Source: Flavobacteriales bacterium (GTDB taxonomy: Bacteria; Bacteroidota; Bacteroidia; Flavobacteriales; Flavobacteriaceae). From it: 10,908 nucleotides of DNA. The position numbers and the translations under genes were made by a program. The DNA is taken from the NCBI GenBank assembly GCA_027008965.1, contig JALVDN010000177.1:1-10908 (forward strand). Direction: 5' to 3'. How positions within the stretch are numbered: the stretch's first letter is position 1; each line of letters starts with the position of its first letter. This document shows, piece after piece, positions 1-6,631 of the stretch. Under the pieces are notes generated by a model, which saw only the letters and a program-made list of their open reading frames with translations, was not told the DNA's origin and did no database searches.

Positions 1-1745
1 AAGCGGTGACCAACCCCGAAAGGACTATTTTTTCCATCAAACGTTTCATGGGAAAAAAATATTCCGAACTGAAAGAGAAAGGCGAAATTGACCGTGTGCC
101 GTATAAAGTGGTGCAAGGACCTAATGATACGCCTCGTGTGATGATCAACGGCAAGGAATATACACCGCAAGAAATTTCGGCCATGATTTTGCAAAAACTC
201 AAAAAATCGGCCGAAGATTATTTGGGCCATGAAGTGAAAGAAGCGGTTATTACGGTTCCGGCCTATTTTGACGACGCACAACGTAAAGCCACCAAAGAAG
301 CAGGCGAAATTGCCGGATTGAAAGTAAGGCGAATCATCAACGAACCTACGGCTGCCGCATTGGCATATGGTTTTGACAAAGCGCAAGGCGAAAAGAAAAT
401 TGCCGTATATGACTTGGGTGGTGGAACTTTTGATATCTCCATTTTGGATATTGGTGACGGTGTGACCGAAGTATTGTCAACGGCAGGTGACACACACCTT
501 GGCGGTGATGATTTTGACCAAAGAATCATAGACTGGCTGGCCGATGAATTCCAAAAAGAACATGGAATAGATTTGCGTAAAGATCCGATTGCGTTGCAAC
601 GTTTGCGTGAAGCCGCCGAGAAAGCTAAAATTGAATTGTCTTCTTCCAGTGAAACCGAAATCAATTTGCCTTATATCACGGCAACCGAAAGCGGACCTAA
701 ACACTTGGTGAAAAAAATCACCCGTTCGCAGTTTGAAAAACTCACCGACGATTTGGTGAAGAAAACCATGGAACCGGTCAAAGAAGCTTTGGAAAAAGCC
801 GGACTGAAACCATCGGACATTGACGAAGTGATTTTGGTGGGAGGTTCCACACGTATACCCAAAGTGCAAGAAGAAGTTGAGAAATTCTTCGGCAAGAAAC
901 CGGCTAAAAACGTCAACCCTGATGAAGTGGTTGCCATAGGAGCCGCTATTCAAGGAGCCGTGTTGAGCGGTGATGTAAAAGATGTGTTGTTGCTGGATGT
1001 GACACCGCTTTCCTTGGGTATTGAAACCATGGGTGGCGTATTCACCAAATTGATTGAAGCCGGAACAACCATTCCTACCAAAAAATCGCAAATATTCACC
1101 ACGGCCACCGATAATCAGGAAAGTGTTGAAATTCATGTGCTGCAAGGAGAAAGACCTTTGGCCAAAGACAACAAAACCATCGGTAGATTCCATTTGGACG
1201 GAATTCCACCCGCAAGAAGAGGTGAGCCGCAAATTGAAGTAACCTTTGACATTGATGCCGACGGTATTATCCACGTAACGGCAATGGACAAAAAAACCGG
1301 CAAGAAAAAAGATATCCGTATTGAGGCTTCTTCAGGATTGACACCCGAAGAAATTGAAAGGATGAAAAAAGAAGCTCAAGAAAATGCCGAAAGAGATAGA
1401 ATAGAAAAAGAAAGAGTGGAAAAACTCAACAAAGCCGATGCAACCGCTTTCCAACTTGAAAAACTGTTAGAAGAACATAAAGACAAATTGACGGATGCAA
1501 CCAAATCGGCTATTGAAGATGTGGTTAAGGAACTTAAAGAAGCCTTTGATAAACGCGATGCTGACAAAGCCGATGCAGCAGTGAAAAAAGCCGAAGATGT
1601 TTTGAAACAAATTCAAACGGACATTGCTAATGCCGCTCAAGCACAAGGCACACAAACTACGGGTGAAGCGCAAGGCGGTCAAAGTTCTGCATCGGGAAGT
1701 GGAGGAGATGACGTGGAAGATGTGGATTATGAAGAAGTGAAGTAA
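1..1745 (+). CDS. dnaK: Molecular chaperone DnaK (Hsp70), 5' end missing
   Basis: ATP-dependent cytosolic chaperone that binds exposed hydrophobic segments of client proteins, normally working with DnaJ and GrpE. The reading frame is open from the left edge (first full codon at 3-5). The GTG at 6 is an internal valine in the conserved VTNP stretch, not a start, so about 58 N-terminal residues with the first phosphate loop are lost outside the window. Visible: SIKRFMG, the phosphate-2 motif DLGGGTFD (about 412-435), the GGDDFD segment (about 502-519), the adenosine motif LVGGSTRIP (about 835-861), the interdomain linker DVLLLD (981-998) leading to the substrate-binding beta domain, and a charged helical lid. 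The C-terminus has the usual low-complexity Q/G/S tail and ends in EEVK, the typical co-chaperone-binding tail. A strong terminator follows. Identity is certain; no frameshift or odd residue is seen. Confidence 0.98.
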   Translation, partial: AVTNPERTIFSIKRFMGKKYSELKEKGEIDRVPYKVVQGPNDTPRVMINGKEYTPQEISAMILQKLKKSAEDYLGHEVKEAVITVPAYFDDAQRKATKEAGEIAGLKVRRIINEPTAAALAYGFDKAQGEKKIAVYDLGGGTFDISILDIGDGVTEVLSTAGDTHLGGDDFDQRIIDWLADEFQKEHGIDLRKDPIALQRLREAAEKAKIELSSSSETEINLPYITATESGPKHLVKKITRSQFEKLTDDLVKKTMEPVKEALEKAGLKPSDIDEVILVGGSTRIPKVQEEVEKFFGKKPAKNVNPDEVVAIGAAIQGAVLSGDVKDVLLLDVTPLSLGIETMGGVFTKLIEAGTTIPTKKSQIFTTATDNQESVEIHVLQGERPLAKDNKTIGRFHLDGIPPARRGEPQIEVTFDIDADGIIHVTAMDKKTGKKKDIRIEASSGLTPEEIERMKKEAQENAERDRIEKERVEKLNKADATAFQLEKLLEEHKDKLTDATKSAIEDVVKELKEAFDKRDADKADAAVKKAEDVLKQIQTDIANAAQAQGTQTTGEAQGGQSSASGSGGDDVEDVDYEEVK

Positions 1746-1767
1746 TCATAGCATAGCAATATAATTG

Positions 1768-1809
1768 AAAGGCGATACAATTCTTTGTGTCGCCTTTTTT
1801 ATTTTTTTA
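1768..1809 (+). terminator. Rho-independent terminator of dnaK
   Basis: A 12-bp stem pairs 1768-1779 with 1786-1797 (AAAGGCGATACA against TGTGTCGCCTTT, one T-G wobble) around a 6-nt loop. It is followed by a T-rich run to 1809. It lies 22 bp after the dnaK stop and 25 bp before the next gene, so it separates dnaK from the glycosyltransferase. Confidence 0.93.
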
Positions 1810-1834
1810 TTAAATTGATGACTCGTATTAAGGG

Positions 1835-2860
1835 ATGAAAATTGCATTTATCATACCGGTATATCAACGGGAGGAAGAACTCCGTGAATTGTTGGAGAGT
1901 TTTTCATATCTTTTTGTGCCTAAAGACTTGGATTGGGAAATAGTCATTGTGGATGACGGATCCGATCCGCCTTTGGAAAAAACGGTTCAAAATTTCAAAT
2001 TGCCCATACGATATTTTCATATTCCTAATTCCGGACCAGGATATGCCCGTAACTTCGGAATGAAACAAAGTGATGCGGATTATTTTGTGATTTTGGATTC
2101 GGATGTATTACTGCCGGAGGATTATTTGTTGAACTTAAAAAAATATCTAAATCAATACCCTGAAATGGATATGTTCGGCGGACCGGATGATGCAACCGAA
2201 TCATTTACCCCTTTTCAAAAAGCCGTGAATTTGATTTTAACTTCACCGTTCACTACTGGGGGTATACGTGGCAACAGGAAAAGCATTTCAAAATATGTTC
2301 CACGGTCTTTTAATATGGTAGTGAAAGGAGAAGTTTTTTTTCAAACAGGTGGATTTGGAAATATCCATCCGGGTGAAGATCCCGAGTGGGTTTATCAAGC
2401 TTGGCGAAAAGGATTCAAATCAACATTTCTACCAGATTTAAAAGTGTTTCATAAGCGCAGGCAAAACATTCAGCAATTTGTCAAACAAATGTTTAAGTTC
2501 GGTATGGCCAGAGCATATTTGAATAGTAAATATCCGGAGACACTCTCGCCGGTTTATTTTTTCCCTTTGTTTTTTGTAATATTTTTTTGGGTTACGATTT
2601 ATTTTACCATCAAAGGTAACGTCATTTTTCTGTATATTTTAACTTTTTATTTGCTATTATTTAGCATAGATTCTTTGATAAAAGGCTATTCACTTCAAAC
2701 CATTGTGCTAGGAATCATTTTATTTTTATTGCAAATGCATAGTTACACTTTGGGTTTTCTTTTAGGAACATTTAACAATTTTTTAACTCTTCTCGGTTTT
2801 CATGAAGAAAAAGTTTTTAAACCAATATACATGAAATCTAAATATGAAAAACAAGCCTAA
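1835..2860 (+). CDS. Membrane-anchored family 2 glycosyltransferase
   Basis: Inverting GT-A glycosyltransferase that probably transfers a sugar from a nucleotide-sugar to an envelope acceptor; the exact substrate cannot be read from the sequence. The N-terminal GT2 fold shows the nucleotide-binding strand IIPVY (6-10), VDDGS (39-43), GxGYARNxG (67-75) and the metal-binding DSD (88-90). GEDPEW (180-185) supplies the usual ED catalytic-base region. The C-terminal hundred residues contain about three hydrophobic helices (about 240-259, 262-282 and 288-312), so the catalytic domain should face the cytoplasm from the inner membrane. The ATG at 1835 is the first start after the dnaK terminator and no clear Shine-Dalgarno precedes it. 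The 3' end overlaps coaE by 17 bp, which indicates cotranscription and probably coupled translation. Family assignment is firm; pathway is unknown. Confidence 0.93.
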   Translation: MKIAFIIPVYQREEELRELLESFSYLFVPKDLDWEIVIVDDGSDPPLEKTVQNFKLPIRYFHIPNSGPGYARNFGMKQSDADYFVILDSDVLLPEDYLLNLKKYLNQYPEMDMFGGPDDATESFTPFQKAVNLILTSPFTTGGIRGNRKSISKYVPRSFNMVVKGEVFFQTGGFGNIHPGEDPEWVYQAWRKGFKSTFLPDLKVFHKRRQNIQQFVKQMFKFGMARAYLNSKYPETLSPVYFFPLFFVIFFWVTIYFTIKGNVIFLYILTFYLLLFSIDSLIKGYSLQTIVLGIILFLLQMHSYTLGFLLGTFNNFLTLLGFHEEKVFKPIYMKSKYEKQA

Positions 2861-3437
2861 AATAATATGTATTACAGGTGGTATAGGAGCAGGAAAGTCA
2901 ACTATTGCCCGGTTGTTTAACAAATATTTCGGGGTTCCGGTTTACAATGCTGATGAAGAGGCTAAAAATATTATGTATCAACCGGATGTTAAAGAAAAGT
3001 TAACAAGTATTTTCGGAAAAGAAGCATATCATGGCAACAGCTTAAATACAAAATACATAGCGGATATAGTTTTCAATGATAAAGAAATGTTAAAAAAACT
3101 TGAAAAAGTGGTACATCCCCGGGTGGAAAAACATTTCAAATTATGGTATAAGAAACAAATGTCGCCCTATGTGATATTGGAAAATGCTATTTTGTTTAAA
3201 AGTAAGATGGATGGGTTATGTGATAAAATCATTTGGATTGAAGCGCCGGAGGAGTTGAGAATAAAACGTGTTATGGCCCGTAATAACTTAAGCAGAGAAA
3301 AAATAAAAGAAAGAATAAAAAACCAACCGGATAAAAATTTATACCAAGAAAAGGTTGATTATTTGATTGTGAATGATGATTCTATAGAAAAAATGTTAAA
3401 TGAAATAACCACCTTACATAATTTGTTTACAAAATAA
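2844..3437 (+). CDS. coaE: Dephospho-CoA kinase
   Basis: Catalyses the last step of coenzyme A synthesis: ATP-dependent phosphorylation of the ribose 3'-hydroxyl of dephospho-CoA, in the cytosol. The 197-residue length is normal for the family. The P-loop GGIGAGKST is at 12-20. VYNADEEAK matches the conserved substrate-binding segment, where many homologues have DAD in place of NAD. VHPRV, the ILFKSKMD segment and the lid-type RVMARNNLS...RIKNQ region follow in the expected order. The start at 2844 lies inside the preceding glycosyltransferase gene, so the two are probably translated from one message. The C-terminal stretch is lysine- and asparagine-rich like the neighbouring A+T-rich genes. 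No other function is likely. Confidence 0.95.
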   Translation: MKNKPKIICITGGIGAGKSTIARLFNKYFGVPVYNADEEAKNIMYQPDVKEKLTSIFGKEAYHGNSLNTKYIADIVFNDKEMLKKLEKVVHPRVEKHFKLWYKKQMSPYVILENAILFKSKMDGLCDKIIWIEAPEELRIKRVMARNNLSREKIKERIKNQPDKNLYQEKVDYLIVNDDSIEKMLNEITTLHNLFTK

Positions 3438-3493
3438 AAATCTTTAATTAATTTCCGTTCTATCATTATTTTGTTCTCTATTTTTTAAGATAT

Positions 3494-3517
3494 AAAAGGA
3501 AAATATATTTTCCTTTT
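3494..3517. repeat. Perfect 24-bp palindrome between coaE and the histidine kinase gene
   Basis: AAAAGGAAAA and TTTTCCTTTT flank a TATA centre, giving perfect dyad symmetry over 24 bp. It ends directly at the proposed -33 box of the downstream promoter (3518-3521). It could be an operator for autoregulation of the two-component operon, or a weak A/T-rich terminator for coaE; with only two G-C pairs per arm, the hairpin would be weak. The symmetry is seen directly; the role is inference. Confidence 0.5.
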
Positions 3518-3549
3518 CTTGTGTTATAACAAATTTTAACTTAATTTTG
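3518..3549 (+). promoter_or_regulatory. Bacteroidota-type promoter of the histidine kinase operon
   Basis: CTTG at 3518-3521, a 20-bp spacer, then TAATTTTG at 3542-3549. The second box is a full match to the TAnnTTTG (-7) consensus, and the first matches TTTG (-33) at three of four bases. A transcript would start near 3553, only about 6 nt before the ATG at 3559, so the leader would be extremely short. Confidence 0.65.
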
Positions 3550-3558
3550 TATTACAAA

Positions 3559-4974
3559 ATGAAAAATAGATTTACATATATCATTCTTTTTCTTCTCGTT
3601 TCCTTGGGAGGAGTCGTGGTATATTATATTCAAAAAGAAAAAAATATAGCCGTTGAATTGAACAAACTTAAAATAGCAAATGCGCTGAAGAGTTTGGAAT
3701 ATAAAATAATCTTGGATGACCTTAAATTTTTGATTAACAATAATGTATTAAAAGATCTTCCGGATCAAACTAAGGAGTATATTTTGTCTAATACGGCCGA
3801 TTTTTCAAGTCAAAAAGAATACTATTTGCTCAGAAATCAGCAAAACTATAATGTTACAAAGCAAGAACTTTTGAATTTGTATTGGGCTAATTCCGAGATA
3901 GTGAATAAAATTCCTCTTGAAAACCGGTTAGATTATCATAGGTTGAAATTAATGGTGGATGATGCACTTGAAAAACAAAATATTTCAATTCCTTTCAAAA
4001 TTGCCGTTACAAATAATAATTATATCACCAAATTGAGTGACCCTTATTTTAATGACTTGCACGCTTATGAAATTGTTTCTTATCCTTTATTCAACCATGT
4101 TTCACATGCAGACAATTTTGATTTGATTGTAGGCGTTGAAAAAAATAAACTTATCGGTGGATTTAACTTTATTCAAATCATTGCTGTTCTGCTGGCTTTG
4201 ATTCTATTTTCATTATATCTCCATGTGGCTTCTCAATATACCAAGCTGGTTAAGGTTTCCGATATAAAAAATGATTTCATCAATAATATAACACATGAAT
4301 TTAAAACGCCTGTTGCATCCATTAAATTAGCTTCGGATTTTCTCAGCATTCCTTCGGTTCAAACCAAACCCAACCAACTTATGCATTATGTAAATATTAT
4401 TAAACAAGAAAATACACGTTTGCTCAATCAAATTGAAAAATTATTGACGCTTTCCAAAATGGAGCAAAACAGTATTCTTTTCAACATGGAAGAAGTAGAT
4501 ATGCATGCTATCATTGCGGATTCAATAAAGCAACTTGAAATCCTGTTCCAGGAAAAAAATGCAAAGGTTATAACCCGGCTACATGCTCAAAATGCAAAGA
4601 TAAAGGGCGATGCCTTCTATCTTCAAAACCTTTTTATAAACCTGTTGGATAATGCCTTGAAATATTCGGATAAAACACCACTGATTGAAATTATTTCATA
4701 CAACAATGAAAACAAAGAACTTGTCATTGAATTTAAGGATAATGGTATAGGTATGGATGCCAAAGTGAAAAAACATATTTTTGACAAGTTCTATAGACGC
4801 CCCACCGGAGATATCCACAATATAAGAGGGCATGGGATAGGCTTGACATTTGTCAAACAAATTATTGATAAACACAAAGCCAAAATCTATGTGGACAGTA
4901 AACCCGGAAAGGGAACAACATTTACCATTTATTTTAAAACAGTGAATCCTAATTATAAAACATTAAAAACCTAA
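3559..4974 (+). CDS. rprX: Sensor histidine kinase, RprX-like, without HAMP domain
   Basis: Inner-membrane sensor that autophosphorylates on histidine and passes the phosphate to the regulator encoded 4 bp downstream. I use the ATG at 3559 (471 aa); an in-frame TTG at 3547 lies inside the promoter box. TM1 spans about residues 5-23, an extracytoplasmic sensor region about 25-200 with no recognised fold, and TM2 about 203-224. Only some 20 residues separate TM2 from the H-box HEFKTP with phosphoacceptor His246, leaving no room for a HAMP domain. The HATPase domain shows the N-box (Asn361, Asn365), G1 DNGIG (394-398), F-box (Phe408 to Phe411) and G2 GHGIGL (424-429). All catalytic motifs are intact. 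Domain order and the RprY-like partner suggest RprX of Bacteroides, but the symbol is tentative and the signal unknown. Confidence 0.9.
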   Translation: MKNRFTYIILFLLVSLGGVVVYYIQKEKNIAVELNKLKIANALKSLEYKIILDDLKFLINNNVLKDLPDQTKEYILSNTADFSSQKEYYLLRNQQNYNVTKQELLNLYWANSEIVNKIPLENRLDYHRLKLMVDDALEKQNISIPFKIAVTNNNYITKLSDPYFNDLHAYEIVSYPLFNHVSHADNFDLIVGVEKNKLIGGFNFIQIIAVLLALILFSLYLHVASQYTKLVKVSDIKNDFINNITHEFKTPVASIKLASDFLSIPSVQTKPNQLMHYVNIIKQENTRLLNQIEKLLTLSKMEQNSILFNMEEVDMHAIIADSIKQLEILFQEKNAKVITRLHAQNAKIKGDAFYLQNLFINLLDNALKYSDKTPLIEIISYNNENKELVIEFKDNGIGMDAKVKKHIFDKFYRRPTGDIHNIRGHGIGLTFVKQIIDKHKAKIYVDSKPGKGTTFTIYFKTVNPNYKTLKT

Positions 4975-4978
4975 AGTT

Positions 4979-5686
4979 ATGAGTAAACAAAGATTATTAT
5001 TAGTAGAAGACGACCCTAATTTCGGGCCGATGTTAAGAGACTTTCTTAAACTTAATGAATTTGAAACGGAGTTGGCCACCAATGGGATTGAAGGCTTGGA
5101 GAAATTCAAAGCCGGACGTTTTGATTTGGTTTTGGTTGACGTGATGATGCCTTTCAAAGACGGATTTACGTTGGCTCAAGAAATCAGACGAAGAAACAAA
5201 GAAATTCCCATTATTTTCATCACGGCCAGAACCATGAAAGAAGATGTGGTGAGAGGTTATCAAAGCGGAGCGGATGATTATATCACCAAACCTTTCGATT
5301 CCGAAGTACTTCTCTACAAAATCAAATCCCTACTTTCACGCTCAGTCAAAAAAGAAGAGCCCAAAGTAGAAAGACAACAATTCCAAATAGGGGATTTCTT
5401 CTTTGATTCCAAACTTAGGATTTTGAAATATAAGGACGAAGACCCTGTCAAATTATCGCCCAAAGAAGCCAAACTTCTTCGGTTGTTGGCTGAATACAAA
5501 AATGATTTGCTCCGTAGAGAAGAAGCCTTGCGAAAAATTTGGTTTGATGATAATTATTTCACCTCCAGAAGTATGGATGTTTACATAGCCAAACTTCGAA
5601 AACACCTGCAAAAAGACCCCAATGTGGCCATTGTAAACATTCACGGAGAAGGTTTCAGGTTGGTTGATAAAAAAGATCAACAGTAG
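4979..5686 (+). CDS. rprY: OmpR-family response regulator, RprY-like
   Basis: DNA-binding response regulator, the likely target of the histidine kinase just upstream (4-bp gap). The receiver domain occupies about residues 4-120, with acidic pair Asp11/Asp12, phosphoacceptor Asp54 (in LVDVMMP), Thr82 and Lys104 (KPF) all present. The C-terminal part (about 133-232) is a winged helix of the OmpR/PhoB type, ending in the VNIHGEGFRL strand-turn typical of the wing. The KDGFTLAQE stretch after the phosphorylation site recalls RprY of Bacteroides fragilis. Length (235 aa) is normal. The target genes cannot be read from the window; the palindrome upstream of the kinase gene is one candidate site if the operon regulates itself. 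Family certain, gene symbol probable. Confidence 0.93.
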   Translation: MSKQRLLLVEDDPNFGPMLRDFLKLNEFETELATNGIEGLEKFKAGRFDLVLVDVMMPFKDGFTLAQEIRRRNKEIPIIFITARTMKEDVVRGYQSGADDYITKPFDSEVLLYKIKSLLSRSVKKEEPKVERQQFQIGDFFFDSKLRILKYKDEDPVKLSPKEAKLLRLLAEYKNDLLRREEALRKIWFDDNYFTSRSMDVYIAKLRKHLQKDPNVAIVNIHGEGFRLVDKKDQQ

Positions 5687-5703
5687 TTGAACTCCTGATT
5701 AAT

Positions 5704-6399
5704 ATGGAAGGAGCAATCAACCAATTATTCTATTCTCATGAAATAAGAGGGAATATAGTTTTTTTTGATTTATTTGAAACCGGGCATATAGCCAAAGTAT
5801 TGAGAAAAAAAAACGGAGATTTGATTTGGGTAACCAATGGGGAAGGTGGATTGTTTAAAGTCAAAATAAGCATATCCGGTTCCAAAGAAATAACGGGTGA
5901 AATTTTGGATGCACAATACTTCCCATTGCCGGAGAAAAAACTACATCTATTTATTGCTCCGCCCAAATCTTCAGACCGTTTTGAGTGGTTTCTTGAAAAA
6001 GCAACCGAATTGGGTGCATATCGTATTGTGCCTTTTTTTTCATTACATTCGGTTCGAAAAAAACTCAAAACAGAACGCTATGAGAAGATTTTGGTTTCAG
6101 CCATGAAACAATCGCTCCGGTTATTTAAACCCAAATTGGTATCACCGGTGGATTTAAAAGATATTCCCATTCATATTGAAGGAAAAGCATTTATAGCTTT
6201 ATGTGATGCGGATTCCACTTATCTTTCCGAGTATATCAAATCCCGAGAGGCAAGTATTGTTATAGGTCCTGAGGGTGGATTTTCTTTGGAAGAATTTGAA
6301 TTTTTTAAAAAACACGGCTTTAAACCGGTTCAATTGGCCCAACAGCGATTGCGAACCGAAACAGCAGGTATAACAGCAGTTTGTAAGTTTTTCAACTGA
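5704..6399 (+). CDS. rsmE: 16S rRNA (uracil(1498)-N3)-methyltransferase
   Basis: SPOUT-class methyltransferase that uses S-adenosylmethionine to methylate N3 of U1498 in 16S rRNA of the small ribosomal subunit. The 231-residue length is close to the family norm. An N-terminal PUA-like RNA-binding part is followed by DRFEWFLEKATELG, the AMKQSLR segment, and the trefoil-knot motifs IGPEGGF (187-193) and LRTETAG (216-222), which form the cofactor pocket. The ATG at 5704 is 17 bp after the response-regulator stop with no promoter between, so rsmE is probably the third gene of the kinase-regulator operon. There is no obvious functional link; it is likely a housekeeping passenger. The last codons overlap a promoter for the next small ORF. 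Confidence 0.95.
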   Translation: MEGAINQLFYSHEIRGNIVFFDLFETGHIAKVLRKKNGDLIWVTNGEGGLFKVKISISGSKEITGEILDAQYFPLPEKKLHLFIAPPKSSDRFEWFLEKATELGAYRIVPFFSLHSVRKKLKTERYEKILVSAMKQSLRLFKPKLVSPVDLKDIPIHIEGKAFIALCDADSTYLSEYIKSREASIVIGPEGGFSLEEFEFFKKHGFKPVQLAQQRLRTETAGITAVCKFFN

Positions 6400-6410
6400 A
6401 AATAACTTTG
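6380..6410 (+). promoter_or_regulatory. Consensus Bacteroidota promoter at the end of rsmE
   Basis: TTTG at 6380-6383, a 19-bp spacer, and TAACTTTG at 6403-6410: every fixed position of TTTG-N19-21-TAnnTTTG is matched. The expected start of transcription is about 6413-6415, at or within the ATG of the small ORF at 6413. The site is partly inside the rsmE coding end. Nothing else on the plus strand downstream could be its target. Confidence 0.6.
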
Positions 6411-6412
6411 AT

Positions 6413-6487
6413 ATGATAAAAAAAATAATACGATTTGTTTTTTGGACCGCTTTGCTATTATTTGCTATTTGGTGGTATATGAAATGA
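6413..6487 (+). CDS. Putative 24-aa single-helix membrane peptide
   Basis: I do not recognise this ORF. ATG at 6413 and TGA at 6485-6487 encode 24 residues: a basic start (MIKKIIR), a hydrophobic aromatic-rich stretch from about residue 5 to 23 (including LLLFAIWWYM) and a final lysine. It reads as one transmembrane helix with the positive end in the cytoplasm. A fully matching promoter places the transcript start at about the ATG, so translation would be leaderless or nearly so; no Shine-Dalgarno is seen. It lies between rsmE (14 bp upstream) and the oppositely oriented tRNA-Ser. Short ORFs arise easily by chance in A+T-rich DNA, so the promoter and the helix-like composition are the only support. 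Confidence 0.4.
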   Translation: MIKKIIRFVFWTALLLFAIWWYMK

Positions 6488-6490
6488 ATG

Positions 6491-6577
6491 CGGAGAGGGG
6501 GGGATTCGAACCCCCGGTCCGCTTGCACGGACAACGGTTTTCAAGACCGCCGCATTCAACCGCTCTGCCACCTCTCC
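6491..6577 (-). tRNA. tRNA-Ser (anticodon UGA)
   Basis: Read on the minus strand, the 87-nt gene begins GGAGAGG and its acceptor stem closes with CCTCTCC plus discriminator G, all seven pairs intact. The anticodon loop CTTGAAA gives anticodon TGA (plus-strand 6541-6543), which reads UCA and other UCN serine codons. A long variable arm (GTCCGTGCAAGCGGAC) marks a class II tRNA, and GGTTCGAATCC is the T loop region. The CCA end is not encoded, so it must be added after transcription. Confidence 0.97.
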
Positions 6578-6588
6578 AGAGAGCCTTG

Positions 6589-6620
6589 CAAAAATAAGTA
6601 AATATCCTGTATTTTTCAAG
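6589..6620 (-). promoter_or_regulatory. Promoter of tRNA-Ser
   Basis: On the minus strand, CTTG (6620-6617), a 20-bp spacer and TATTTTTG (6596-6589) match the Bacteroidota consensus; the -7 box is a full match. Transcription would start near 6585, about 8 nt before the mature tRNA 5' end at 6577. The layout (CTTG, 20 bp) is the same as in the histidine kinase promoter. Confidence 0.7.
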
Positions 6621-6631
6621 TGGAAAATAGT

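Noticed and set aside
477..1274. 265-codon minus-strand ORF inside dnaK
   Set aside because: It is antisense to an unmistakable dnaK, is rich in Phe/His/Gly as shadow frames are, and shows no domain.
1784..1818. Promoter for the glycosyltransferase (TTTG at 1784, TAAATTGA at 1811)
   Set aside because: The spacer is 23 bp, the -7 box does not fit TAnnTTTG, and the -33 site falls inside the dnaK terminator.
3547..3558. TTG start that would lengthen the histidine kinase by four residues
   Set aside because: It lies in the -7 promoter box, so it would not be on the transcript; the ATG at 3559 leads straight into TM1.
6610..6629. Hairpin TATTTT/AAAATA after the dehydrogenase stop
   Set aside because: All A-T pairs at the base, a mismatch on the coding strand and no T tract; it overlaps the tRNA promoter and does not look like a terminator.
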